Positions 8,820 to 18,136 of a DNA stretch of 64,000 nt are shown here, one piece after another. The position numbers and the translations under genes are program-made. This DNA comes from JAVBKV01 sp031553885 (GTDB lineage: Bacteria > Bacteroidota > Bacteroidia > Bacteroidales > Azobacteroidaceae): the NCBI GenBank assembly GCA_031553885.1, contig JAVBKV010000060.1, positions 1-64,000 on the forward strand, read 5' to 3'. Position 1 is the first letter of the stretch, and each line of letters opens with the position of its first letter. The notes below the pieces were generated by a model. That model was not told where the DNA came from. It saw nothing but the letters and a program-made list of their open reading frames with translations, and ran no database searches.

Positions 8820-10772
8820 TTAATCCCATTGAGGACTTTGTACCAGTTTGTCATTTACATAGAGATCCTGTTGCTTGATGGGCCAGAAGTAGTCACGGGG
8901 TAAAAATTTCCGGAAGAACAGGTAAGTTACCTGATAGTAACCTATTTCATTTTTTTCAGTCACGTTCCATCCGCGGATCGGCTGGTTGAGGTAATCCCGG
9001 CTCCAGCGCCATCTCCGAAGGTCATAGAAACGATGTCCTTCAAATGCTAATTCGATCAGTCGTTCTCTCCGGATAATTTCCCGCATTCCTTCCTGGGTTT
9101 TCGGTTTGTCCTGGTTTTTGGAATAGCTCGCCCAGGTATCGACTAAGTTCCCGGTTTCTTTATCGAGTCCGGCTTTATCCCGTACCAGTTGGATGTATTT
9201 ATAGACTTCTGCATCCGGAGTTGCCTGACATTCGTTCAATGCTTCGGCGTATAGCAGGTACAAGTCAGCCAGCCTGATGATCGGAAAAGGATAGCTGATG
9301 GTAGATCCGGTATTGGTCGATGCCGTCATAATTAATTTATAGTTTATTATCTTTTTAGTAAAATAACCGGTTATACTGTAATTGTCCAGCGATCTTCCGG
9401 CCACTTCACCCGCTTTGTTATGAACAACGAGAGCACTTTTGTCATTAGGAGCTTCCAGGTTGAACCATTTTCCACCGTCGAATCCGATGTATGCATAGAA
9501 CCGGGGTTCCCGGTAAAAGTGAAGATAGGCGGTTCTGAAATCCTTTTCGATGTAAAAATCATGCCCTTCGGGAGCAACATCCACTTTGTAGCGATTATCG
9601 TAATCATACGTTTTATCTTCGTCGATCGGAACTCCGTTTTGGGTATAGAATTGTTCCACAACATTCATGGTGGGGTTATGCATCGATTTTGTCCAGCTGA
9701 TCTGGCTTCCTTGGTGGTAACTGGTCAGAGGTGGATTGGCAATGCCCTGTAGCGTGGTTACATCGTTGTTTCCCAAGCCCCAGATCAATTCTTTATTGAA
9801 ACGGGACGTGATCGTATTTCGTAAGGTAAGTTCTAGAAAAGTAGTATCGGAAATCTGAGCCATTAACATGTCATTGAAAACATACAATTCGTGTCCTGCC
9901 TGATGGGCAACGTCGATCGCTTCCTTGCAGGCATCTTTCGCTTTTACCCATTTTTCGGGATCTGCAACCGGATTGATATAAGGAATTCCATCTTTGTTTT
10001 TATACTCTTTGAAATCCGGATTCCCGTTGAATAACGGACTGGCAGCCAGCGTTAATATTTTTGCCTTGATCGCTAATGCTGCAGGCAGGGTCAATCGTCC
10101 CATATCGGTGGTTTGTGCACGAATGAAGAGTGGTAGCGCTGGTTCGATTTCTCCGTCAGAACTAGTTGCCTCGTCGATCAGTCCGACCATATATTCGACC
10201 ACCTTATCGACAGGCTCTCTCTCTACCTTTACTTTTTCAGGGGAAGCAGCAACCGAAATGTTTTCCCGTTGAACAGGAATCGGACCGTATAACTGCATCA
10301 GGTAGTAATGGAAGAATGCTTTCAGAACTTTGACTTCGGCGATCCATAGTTTCTTTTCTCCTTCGCCCATATCAGGAACCTTGTGAATGTTTTCCAGGAA
10401 TGTATTGCAATCCCGCATGGCGATGAAAAGATTACTTCCGTCACGTCCTCCGCTCCAGTAATTCAGGTAAGGATCTGAAACGTTCTGGTATCCTTTGGCG
10501 ATGGAAAAGCTGGTTGAGTTGGTGTAATAAAATGTTTTTTCTGCACAGTTCCACACCTCGTCTCCGGTCGACAGGGCCGGATTTTTCAAGACATTTCCGT
10601 GAAGGGGAACGTATGAATAGCAGGTCAGTAAGAAACGTTCGGCATTTTGACGCGTAGAAAATGCCATGTCGACGGTCGCGATATCATCCGGAACTATATC
10701 CAGAAAATCGCAGGATGGTAAGGTAAGCAGGAATAGACCGAATAGACCTGTAATATATTTTTTAACTTTCAT
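8820..10772 (-). CDS. SusD/RagB-family nutrient-binding lipoprotein (PUL1)
   Basis: A 650-residue SusD-like protein with lipobox TLPSC (C21) followed by DFLDIVPDD, the usual start of mature SusD proteins. The N-terminal helical repeats include EVKVLKAFFHYYLMQLYGPIPV, and the C-terminal signature is RRERLIELAFEGHRFYDLRRWR, both typical of the family. It sits 46 bases after the susC stop. It forms the lid over the SusC channel and captures the oligosaccharide. It is similar in sequence to the SusD at 32604-34553. Confidence 0.95.
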   Translation of the reverse strand: MKVKKYITGLFGLFLLTLPSCDFLDIVPDDIATVDMAFSTRQNAERFLLTCYSYVPLHGNVLKNPALSTGDEVWNCAEKTFYYTNSTSFSIAKGYQNVSDPYLNYWSGGRDGSNLFIAMRDCNTFLENIHKVPDMGEGEKKLWIAEVKVLKAFFHYYLMQLYGPIPVQRENISVAASPEKVKVEREPVDKVVEYMVGLIDEATSSDGEIEPALPLFIRAQTTDMGRLTLPAALAIKAKILTLAASPLFNGNPDFKEYKNKDGIPYINPVADPEKWVKAKDACKEAIDVAHQAGHELYVFNDMLMAQISDTTFLELTLRNTITSRFNKELIWGLGNNDVTTLQGIANPPLTSYHQGSQISWTKSMHNPTMNVVEQFYTQNGVPIDEDKTYDYDNRYKVDVAPEGHDFYIEKDFRTAYLHFYREPRFYAYIGFDGGKWFNLEAPNDKSALVVHNKAGEVAGRSLDNYSITGYFTKKIINYKLIMTASTNTGSTISYPFPIIRLADLYLLYAEALNECQATPDAEVYKYIQLVRDKAGLDKETGNLVDTWASYSKNQDKPKTQEGMREIIRRERLIELAFEGHRFYDLRRWRWSRDYLNQPIRGWNVTEKNEIGYYQVTYLFFRKFLPRDYFWPIKQQDLYVNDKLVQSPQWD

Positions 10773-10818
10773 GTGATAATCATTTTTTAAGTTATACCAA
10801 GAAGTATAGTCTGGTTTG

Positions 10819-13800
10819 TCAGAAACTAAGGTTCATACCGATATTATATACGCTTTGTACGGGATACCCCAGTCCATTGCCTCCCATCTCAATATCCCAC
10901 ATGTTAAACTTGCTTAGTACGAACAGATTCATACCACTCAAATAAAACCGGGCAGAATTGATTTTTGCCTTTTTACTCCACCTGACAGGTAAAGTATATC
11001 CTAATTCTACTGATTTTAACCTCAGGAAAGCACCATCTCTCATGAACCAGGTACTGGATTGTGTATTGTTATCTACTTGTTCTGCAGATAATCTGGGCCA
11101 TAAGGCATAAATGTCCCTGTTGTCTTCCGACCAGTGGCTGTCGGCCCAGGCCTGCAACATGGCATTGTTGGTATAACCGGCTTCCAGTTTCAGGAATGGA
11201 GCCGTTTTGACCGGATCGATAAAGAAGGAAGATTGCGCCGATCCCTGGAAGAAAAATGAAAAATCAATTCCTTTGTATCCGGTTGATAAACCAAAACCGT
11301 ACATGATTTCCGGAGTGGTCGGGTGTCCGATCGGAACGAAATCCTGACGGTTGATGATTCCGTCGTCATTGACATCCTTGTATTTGATATCACCGGGTTT
11401 ATATTCACCGAATGTCTGCGTGGGGGAGTTGGCAATGTCCGCATCGTCAATAAACAGGCGTTCGGCAATCAAACCTGTTTTCTGATCGATTGACAAACCA
11501 ACCCATGAAAGCCACGGATACGGATATTTTGGTTCTTCGTATACTTCGAATTTATTGGTTGCATAGGTGAAGTTTGCTCTTCCGGTCATCCAGAAATCAT
11601 TACTGAAAGAATGACTGGCGTCGATTGATACTTCAAATCCGTGAGAAGCTGCTTCTCCTACATTGGCCCGAAGATCAGCCTGCAAGCCCATGGTAGACGG
11701 AATGGAGGAGCGGTTCATCAAAATATTGGATCGGTATTCGTTGAAATAATCTGCCTGGATATCTATTTTATTAAACAATCCGACTTCAACTCCCAAATTC
11801 ATTTTGCGGGAAGTTTCCCAGGTAATGTCTTCGTTTGCATAACGGGAAATGGAAACCCCTCCCGGCCGGTTTGTAAAATCCTGTCCGAAAGAAATGATCT
11901 GTTTATCCGGATTGTTCAGGTTTACCTGAGAGAGGTAGAAGAAACGGTCTTCGGCGCTGCCGATCGCATCATTTCCCACCAATCCGTAAGTCCCTTTCAA
12001 CTTCAACTTGCTAACGGTTTGATTCAACTCTTCACTCCAGAAACTCTCGTTGGAAACAATCCATCCACCTCCGATAGAAGGGAAAAAGCCGAAACGTTCT
12101 TTTTGGGAAAAACGTTCCGAACCGTTGTAACCAAAGTTGGCTTCAACAAAGTAACGGCTGTCATAAGAGTAAGTGAAACGGCCGGATAACCCCAGATTCC
12201 GGTGGGCTAAAGAACTTTGCAGATTTGTGGCATCGGTAGAATATAGAGTTTCCCTCATGATTCCGACCAATAAACCTGATAAGGTGTGTTTTTCTTTGAA
12301 AGTCCGGTTGTAATCTACAGCAGCTTCCATATAGAATGAGGTGGAAATCTTTTCATTGTCTCCGGAAGATTTGAGAAAGTCGGTTCCCGTATTCGGATTC
12401 AAACAAAGTAATCCGTATTGATTGGTGGCTTTATCATAATAAGAAGTTGTATAATAAAACGGATCATATTGCCGGCTGATATCGAAATAGGAGTCCCGGG
12501 TCGTACTTCCTAATGCTCTGAATCCGAGTCCGGGAGTGACGAAATCGAGTTTTTGTTTCAACTCGAGTTGCGCAATCATGACACTTTGGGAGTAATCTTT
12601 ATATCCTCTGACCATTTCAGCGTAAGGATTGAAGAAGCTGCCGTTTCCGGTATTCCCGAATAAAGAATGCTTAGCATATTTGAATTCTTCGGTCGGAGCA
12701 TAATACTTAGGAAATAAAACCGGATTGGTTCCCATCACCATGTTGAACATTTCCGTACCGCCACGAATAGGTCCGTTGTAATCTTCAAATGTTCCGCTGA
12801 CCCGGACATTCAACTCGGTCGTTTTAGTCACGTTGATATTTACGTTCGAACGCAATTGGATTCGTTGCAAGTTGATGTTGTTATTGAAATTGTTTTTGGG
12901 ATCTACTTTCAGCATTCCCTGGTCATTGGAAATACTACCAGCTACATAATACCGGGCAACGTTACCACCACCACTGATATTCAGATTGACTCGCTGGTTA
13001 GTTGCATAGTCGTTGAACAACTCGTTGTACCAGTCTACCGCCGGATAAACATAAGGGTTGATGTTTCGGGCCGTAGCATCGATTTTTTCACTCGAATAAG
13101 GTCGTGGAGCCAACGGATTCCGTGTCAATACGGCTTTGTTGTGGTACTTCATATAGCTGACCGGATCCACAGTTTCGATCATGGAGGATGGCATTGAGAA
13201 GGAGTTTTCGGCCCGGATGTTAAACTGAACTTTACCTTCACGTCCTTCCTTGGTAGTTACCAGGATAACGCCGTTTGCACCCCGTGCTCCATACAGCGCT
13301 GTAGCACTTGCATCTTTCATAATGGAGAAGCTGGCAATGTCGTCCGGGTTAAGTCTTGCAAGGTCTTGTGAACTCAATTCGACATTATCGATCAAAATGA
13401 GCGGATCTTTTTTATATCCGAATGTAGTAACCCCACGAATGAAAAATTCGGCATTGTCCGCACCCGGTTCTCCGCTTCTCTGATAGGAAACCATCCCTGA
13501 GATCCGTCCACCCAATGCAGTAGTCAGGTTGCTGCTGGGAACTTTTAATTCGGAAGGCCGGATCGTGGAAATAGCGCTGACTACACTTTCTTTTTTTTGC
13601 TTGGCAAACGCCACAACAGTAACTTCTTCTAACTCACTGGTTTTTTCTTCCAGTATAATGGTTATTTCAGTTTTTCCTGCAACCGGTACTCTTTTTGTTT
13701 CCATACCGATCAGGCTTACAACCAGAATATCAGATTCTTTCACGTCTATTTTGAAAGAGCCGTCTACTCCGGCAATGGCTCCTCCGCCTCCTTTGTCTCC

Positions 13801-14004
13801 TTCAATAACAATGTTGGCTCCGGGAACACTTTCTCCCTTCTGGTCCAGAACGACTCCCTTGATAGTTTTTGTAGGAATGTTTGTCCCGGAATTTTGCCCC
13901 GATAGCATAAAAACATTTGAAGCAAACAGACATATCGAAATACTAATTTTCAGATATGTACTAAGTAATTTTAGTTTTAAATACAATAATCGCCGCTTCT
14001 TCAT
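10819..14004 (-). CDS. SusC/RagA-family TonB-dependent transporter (PUL1)
   Basis: A 1061-residue outer-membrane receptor with a long positively charged signal region, a CarboxypepD_reg-like module (KTIKGVVLDQKGESVPGANIVI), the plug (SIMKDASATALYGARGANGVILVTTKEG) and a 22-strand-type barrel ending in the aromatic SVYNIGMNLSF. There is no N-terminal STN domain, so control by an ECF sigma/anti-sigma pair is not expected. The TonB-box region reads EEVTVVAFAKQKK. It imports glycan fragments across the outer membrane with its SusD partner. The GntR-type dyad and a -7 element lie about 160-190 bases upstream, leaving a long leader. Confidence 0.95.
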   Translation of the reverse strand: MKKRRLLYLKLKLLSTYLKISISICLFASNVFMLSGQNSGTNIPTKTIKGVVLDQKGESVPGANIVIEGDKGGGGAIAGVDGSFKIDVKESDILVVSLIGMETKRVPVAGKTEITIILEEKTSELEEVTVVAFAKQKKESVVSAISTIRPSELKVPSSNLTTALGGRISGMVSYQRSGEPGADNAEFFIRGVTTFGYKKDPLILIDNVELSSQDLARLNPDDIASFSIMKDASATALYGARGANGVILVTTKEGREGKVQFNIRAENSFSMPSSMIETVDPVSYMKYHNKAVLTRNPLAPRPYSSEKIDATARNINPYVYPAVDWYNELFNDYATNQRVNLNISGGGNVARYYVAGSISNDQGMLKVDPKNNFNNNINLQRIQLRSNVNINVTKTTELNVRVSGTFEDYNGPIRGGTEMFNMVMGTNPVLFPKYYAPTEEFKYAKHSLFGNTGNGSFFNPYAEMVRGYKDYSQSVMIAQLELKQKLDFVTPGLGFRALGSTTRDSYFDISRQYDPFYYTTSYYDKATNQYGLLCLNPNTGTDFLKSSGDNEKISTSFYMEAAVDYNRTFKEKHTLSGLLVGIMRETLYSTDATNLQSSLAHRNLGLSGRFTYSYDSRYFVEANFGYNGSERFSQKERFGFFPSIGGGWIVSNESFWSEELNQTVSKLKLKGTYGLVGNDAIGSAEDRFFYLSQVNLNNPDKQIISFGQDFTNRPGGVSISRYANEDITWETSRKMNLGVEVGLFNKIDIQADYFNEYRSNILMNRSSIPSTMGLQADLRANVGEAASHGFEVSIDASHSFSNDFWMTGRANFTYATNKFEVYEEPKYPYPWLSWVGLSIDQKTGLIAERLFIDDADIANSPTQTFGEYKPGDIKYKDVNDDGIINRQDFVPIGHPTTPEIMYGFGLSTGYKGIDFSFFFQGSAQSSFFIDPVKTAPFLKLEAGYTNNAMLQAWADSHWSEDNRDIYALWPRLSAEQVDNNTQSSTWFMRDGAFLRLKSVELGYTLPVRWSKKAKINSARFYLSGMNLFVLSKFNMWDIEMGGNGLGYPVQSVYNIGMNLSF

Positions 14005-14162
14005 ACATAAATTTTTAGATATAAATAATTAACTATATTCCTCTATGAATACTGATGAAATCTCAGTTTCAAATCTGTATGTCGAGTTTGTATCCGTATT
14101 CATAATTGCTTTTACAGGAATATTACATAAGGTTTATTTTATGGATTATATTTTTTTCTTTT

Positions 14163-14178
14163 ATATGTTCATACATAT
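14163..14178. promoter_or_regulatory. GntR-type operator before susC
   Basis: ATATGT-TCAT-ACATAT is an inverted repeat with perfect 6-bp arms and a 4-bp spacer. Its 14-bp core is repeated exactly at 21297-21310 before the GH92 unit. It lies 11 bases downstream of the susC -7 element, so a bound repressor would block transcription start or early elongation. The adjacent divergent GntR gene is the natural candidate regulator. Confidence 0.65.
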
Positions 14179-14189
14179 TATGTGATTGT

Positions 14190-14198
14190 GCAAATATA
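14190..14198 (-). promoter_or_regulatory. -7 element of the PUL1 susC promoter
   Basis: TATATTTGC on the minus strand matches TAnnTTTG plus the common following C. No clear TTTG is seen at the -33 spacing. The same element occurs at the same position relative to the dyad before the GH92 gene. Confidence 0.6.
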
Positions 14199-14345
14199 GA
14201 TATTTTTTTTATAAATGTAATTAATTTATATTTTTTTTTAATGAATGCGATAAATTTGTGCGAACCCGTAAGTTCGAAATGGCAATTTTGCTTTTGTTTA
14301 GTTGATTTTTTAATATAGATTCGCATTATTTCTGTTTTTTATTTT

Positions 14346-14353
14346 TATTTTTG
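14346..14353 (+). promoter_or_regulatory. -7 element of the gntR promoter
   Basis: TATTTTTG fits TAnnTTTG and lies 22 bases before the gntR ATG, so the leader is very short. A -33 TTTG at the expected distance was not seen. Confidence 0.45.
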
Positions 14354-14375
14354 TGTAGTTATAAAGAATATACTT

Positions 14376-15107
14376 ATGAATTTAGGATTAGATCATTCCA
14401 GCTCCAAACCTCTTCACCGACAGGCCGAAGAATTGTTAAGAGTCCTGATTAATCAGGAAGAATATAAGAATGGGAAGTTGCTTCCCAATGAAGTCGATTT
14501 GTCTAAACAATTAAATATTTCCAGGAATACGCTCCGGCAGGCAATCAATAAATTAACCTATGAAGGATTGTTGTCCAGAAAAAAAGGATATGGTACCAAA
14601 GTAGTCCGGCGGGAATTCCTGAGTGGAGCAAAAAACTGGATGAGTTTTTCCCAGGAAATGAAAACCCTGGGAATTGAGGTGTGTAACTTTGAGTTGCATT
14701 TGAGTTGGAAATTGCCGGGAAGTGATATGGTGGATTTTTTTAATATATCTCCCGAAACCCGGGTATTGACATTGGAGCGTCTCCGGGGAAAGAAAGACTT
14801 ACCGTTTGTATATTTTATTTCTTATTTTAATCCGGTTCTTGGATTGACCGGGAATGAAGATTTTAACCGGCCTTTGTATGATATTATAGAAAAGGATAAG
14901 GGATTTATCCTGAAAACATCCAAAGAAGAAATTTTTGCCAGGCTGGCCAATTCGTTTCTGGCGGAAAAACTCGATATAAAAGAAAGCGACCCGATATTGG
15001 TTCGCAGGCGTTTTGTTTATGACAACAAAGACATGCCGGTAGAATTTAATATCGGGTACTATCGTGCGGATAGTTTTACTTATACGATCGAATGCCTGAG
15101 AGAATAA
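14376..15107 (+). CDS. GntR/HutC-type transcriptional regulator with UTRA ligand domain
   Basis: A 243-residue regulator. Residues about 10-80 form the winged helix-turn-helix of the GntR family (KPLHRQAEELLRVLI; LPNEVDLSKQLNISRNTLRQ; LSRKKGYGTKVV). Residues about 95-240 are a UTRA domain, which binds small effectors, often sugar phosphates. It is the only plus-strand gene in PUL1 and is transcribed away from susC. The two matching dyads before susC and before GH92 fit a repressor whose effector may be a mannose catabolite such as mannose-6-phosphate; the effector is inference. Confidence 0.9.
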   Translation: MNLGLDHSSSKPLHRQAEELLRVLINQEEYKNGKLLPNEVDLSKQLNISRNTLRQAINKLTYEGLLSRKKGYGTKVVRREFLSGAKNWMSFSQEMKTLGIEVCNFELHLSWKLPGSDMVDFFNISPETRVLTLERLRGKKDLPFVYFISYFNPVLGLTGNEDFNRPLYDIIEKDKGFILKTSKEEIFARLANSFLAEKLDIKESDPILVRRRFVYDNKDMPVEFNIGYYRADSFTYTIECLRE

Positions 15108-15112
15108 TATAG

Positions 15113-16846
15113 CTAGATCCGGACCGAAGCCTTGATTGTTCCGCAGGTTTTTCCAATAGCTTTACCGTAAGGAGCTATGGTATATGTTCCTACTGAAGCC
15201 GGAATGATGAACGTTTCGGCATAATGGATAATATATGGATCGAATGCATTTGTCGGACTTTCGATAATCACTTCGTCTCCTTCTACCAGGTTGAGGACGT
15301 TGACACTGCCGTCAGTATAGTGTGTAACTTTCTTCTCGAACCAGTGCCGGCGGGTTTCAATGAATTCATTGGGGTGGAGTCCCGTTTTTTCTTCTTTCCA
15401 CCCGTCTCCTTCCGCTACTGTGCTGATTACATTCACCAGGTGTTTTGTCGTGTAATCCGTATTTCGATTCCAGTTGATGACATTGGCTCCGTGATCGATG
15501 TTGATGGGCCGGGGTTTGCCATCTAATCCCATGCGCATCCAGTCCCAGAGTTTGAAAGTAAACAGATTGGGAGTAGAGCTGATTTCCAGTACCAGCGCTT
15601 CAGTCCCCGAACAGTGAATGGTTCCTCCGGGGATCAGGAAGTGATCGTGTTTTTTTGCAGGGAATTTATTGACATATTTTTCCGTATCGAAAATCGTAGC
15701 CCCTTCCTGAGCTTCTTTCAGATCGTGGATCATTTCTTCAGGGTCGATGCCGTTTTTCAGACCTAAGTAAACCGAGGCACCTTCTTTGGCATCCAGGAGG
15801 TAATAACTTTCATCCTGGGTGTACTGAATCCCGAAATGTTTGTGGATATAATCTGTTGTAGGATGTACCTGCAGGCTGAGATTTCCTCCTTCGATCGTAT
15901 CGAGAAAATCGAACCGGATAGGGAATTCTTTTCCGAATCGGGCTTCTACGATTTCTCCCAATACTTCCTGGCTTTTGAGCAGTATTAAGTTGATAGACGG
16001 CATTTCGAACAATTCACCATCCACATTCAGACAGAGGCTGTTTTCTTCCGGGACACAATCAAAACACCAGCCATAGTTTGGCATTCCGTGATTCAAACCG
16101 CAGGTTTCCTTCATCCATTGTCCTCCCCAGGGTGCAGGATCGAAGAATGGAACGACCCGGAAGGGGGAAACAGAAGCTTTTTCGATCCCTTTCATAAACG
16201 TATTCCGGTCGATCAGTTTGGGTTCCTGAGGAATATGAGTGTCCAGCCAATAGTCTACTTTTTGAAATAATTGGTCTTTGTGTTGGTCGCATATTTTCCA
16301 GTCATTGAAGTAACCTCGTTTGTATTGAAGTGAAGCCGTTTCCTGCCGATTGTCGATACCCAGTGCCACCGCTTCCTGTCTCCGGAAACGTTGAATGATT
16401 TCCCAGCGGGCCATATCGTTGTATATCAATAGATCAGGATTCTGATAAACCAATGAAGCACCGTATCCCAATACAATGATCAGGCCGTTGGTTTCCGTAA
16501 TTTTCTTCCGGGCTTCGGCCAGGAGTTCCGGATTGAAATAATCGGTCATTTGCAGGTTGGACAGATAGCCGAACAGAATATCGTCTGTCATAAAAGGAGC
16601 AGTCATCCGGATTACCTCTTCCTCTTTTTTCATCAACTGAGAAGTTTCGATTAATAGTACAGGATCTACTTTGGAAAAATGTTCTTTTAATTCAGGGATA
16701 TTTGTTCCTGTGTAACAGTCAATAATCCAGATATTCTTGTTGGGACTGGTTTGTTTTTTTAATTCTTCCAGGACATGGTTCCACCCTTTTTTTAGCGTTC
16801 CGCAAATCGGAATAAATGGATACTTTTCGTATGATGTCGGTTTCAT
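15113..16846 (-). CDS. class I mannose-6-phosphate isomerase with a 215-residue N-terminal region
   Basis: A 577-residue protein. The C-terminal part, from about residue 225 (FRVVPFFDPAPWGGQWMKE), is a type I phosphomannose isomerase. Expected zinc ligands are visible: Q326 and H328 in LQVHP, E346 in DESYY and H411 in GGTIHCSG. It interconverts mannose-6-phosphate and fructose-6-phosphate. The N-terminal ~215 residues are not part of the standard enzyme. They contain an alpha/beta-like segment (NIWIIDCYTGTNIPEL; GLIIVLGYGASLVY) and a polar stretch DMARWEIIQRFRRQ faintly like nucleotide kinases, but no intact Walker A motif. It is the last gene of the GH92-permease unit, 111 bases after the permease stop. 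Confidence 0.88.
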   Translation of the reverse strand: MKPTSYEKYPFIPICGTLKKGWNHVLEELKKQTSPNKNIWIIDCYTGTNIPELKEHFSKVDPVLLIETSQLMKKEEEVIRMTAPFMTDDILFGYLSNLQMTDYFNPELLAEARKKITETNGLIIVLGYGASLVYQNPDLLIYNDMARWEIIQRFRRQEAVALGIDNRQETASLQYKRGYFNDWKICDQHKDQLFQKVDYWLDTHIPQEPKLIDRNTFMKGIEKASVSPFRVVPFFDPAPWGGQWMKETCGLNHGMPNYGWCFDCVPEENSLCLNVDGELFEMPSINLILLKSQEVLGEIVEARFGKEFPIRFDFLDTIEGGNLSLQVHPTTDYIHKHFGIQYTQDESYYLLDAKEGASVYLGLKNGIDPEEMIHDLKEAQEGATIFDTEKYVNKFPAKKHDHFLIPGGTIHCSGTEALVLEISSTPNLFTFKLWDWMRMGLDGKPRPINIDHGANVINWNRNTDYTTKHLVNVISTVAEGDGWKEEKTGLHPNEFIETRRHWFEKKVTHYTDGSVNVLNLVEGDEVIIESPTNAFDPYIIHYAETFIIPASVGTYTIAPYGKAIGKTCGTIKASVRI

Positions 16847-16957
16847 TATTTTTTGAATATAAATGGTTTATAATAATTACATTATACGGTGTACATTACA
16901 CAGCATACAGATACTATTATCATCAGGACTTTTCGCCTTTTTACTTTTTTCAAACTA

Positions 16958-18106
16958 TTATTTCTTAATTCCGAAGGCACAATAAACAATATAAATAGCC
17001 GTCAGTCCGATTACAACGACCGATCCGGTCTGATTTCCCGCAAAATCTGCGGAAATTCCCATTAAAAAAGGAAAAATAGCCCCTCCGGCTACTCCGGTAA
17101 TCATCAATCCGGAGATCTCATTTGCTTTTTGCGGATGAGATTGGATGGCCATGGAAAATAGGATGGGAAAGATACTGGACATCGCAAATGCAATCACACA
17201 GACCATGGTTAATATAAAGCTTTGCGTACCGGCAAATGCCAGGGCTGTTACAGCCAATAAGATAATCACGGAATTGATTTGGAAGTATTTTTGTTCGGAA
17301 TACCGGGCCAGTAAAAATGCACCGATAGCTGTCCCGATCGTACGGGCTGCAAAATACCAGCTCGAACCGTATCCCGCTGTTTCTTTTATCAGGTCTGCGC
17401 GCTCAATCAGGAGTTTAGGTGTAACAGTATTCATGCTTACATCCAAGCCCACAATGCATAAAATACCAAAAAACAGCAGAAGGATTTTCTTTTCTTTTAG
17501 CATGCCGAGCACATCTCCGAAGGAAGAAGCCTGTGTCATGCTTTGATTTTCTTCGATTCGTGTGAATAATAACCAGGTGCCGGATAGTGCAGTGATTGCG
17601 GCAAAAACAGGAAACATTTTTTCCCATCCACCCAATTGAACGGAACAGAATCCGGCAATGATGGGTCCCAGAAAAGACGAAATGGCTTTGATAAACTGAC
17701 CGATAGTCAGTGTGCTGGTCAATTTATCCCCTTTAACTACGTTTGTCAGCAACGGATTCAGGGAAACCTGCAGGATTGTATTGCCGATGCCTAACAAAGC
17801 AAACGCAAGGTAGCACAAAATTTCATTGAAATGAATAAAAGGAATCAACATCCCGGCGAAAGTAAATGCCATGCTGATGAGTACTGTGTTTTTTCTCCCG
17901 GCCTTGTTCATAAATATGGCTGCCGGAATAGACAGGAAAAAGAACCAGGCAAATACCATCATCGGTAAAAATCCGGCCTGAATCTCCGACCATCCGAAAT
18001 GATCCTTGGCATACATGACGGATACGCCTACCAGATCACAGAATCCCATGATGAAGAACCCAAACAACACGGGAAGAATGAATTTGAAAGATGACTTTTG
18101 TTCCAT
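16958..18106 (-). CDS. FHS-type MFS sugar permease
   Basis: A 382-residue major facilitator protein with about 12 hydrophobic segments. The start at 18106 (MEQKSSFKFILPVLFGFFIMG) is preferred over a longer frame reaching the GH92 stop codon. The first segment and the NKAGRKNTVLISM loop after the second fit the fucose/glucose/galactose:H+ symporter (FHS) group common in Bacteroidota. It lies 30 bases after the GH92 stop and before the isomerase, so mannose or a manno-oligosaccharide is the probable cargo, moved from periplasm to cytoplasm. The substrate is inference from neighbours. Confidence 0.85.
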   Translation of the reverse strand: MEQKSSFKFILPVLFGFFIMGFCDLVGVSVMYAKDHFGWSEIQAGFLPMMVFAWFFFLSIPAAIFMNKAGRKNTVLISMAFTFAGMLIPFIHFNEILCYLAFALLGIGNTILQVSLNPLLTNVVKGDKLTSTLTIGQFIKAISSFLGPIIAGFCSVQLGGWEKMFPVFAAITALSGTWLLFTRIEENQSMTQASSFGDVLGMLKEKKILLLFFGILCIVGLDVSMNTVTPKLLIERADLIKETAGYGSSWYFAARTIGTAIGAFLLARYSEQKYFQINSVIILLAVTALAFAGTQSFILTMVCVIAFAMSSIFPILFSMAIQSHPQKANEISGLMITGVAGGAIFPFLMGISADFAGNQTGSVVVIGLTAIYIVYCAFGIKK

Positions 18107-18136
18107 TTTTTTACGTTTTACGTTATACGATATCAA

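Larger units (their letters stand above)
14005..14375. other. divergent control region between susC and gntR
   Basis: About 370 bases of very AT-rich sequence. It holds the susC -7 element and the dyad at 14163-14198, and the gntR -7 element at 14346-14353. No gene is supported. Confidence 0.7.

Noticed and set aside
10819..14004. ECF sigma/anti-sigma control of PUL1 susC
   Set aside because: SusC has no N-terminal STN domain and no sigma or anti-sigma gene is nearby; a GntR regulator is present instead.
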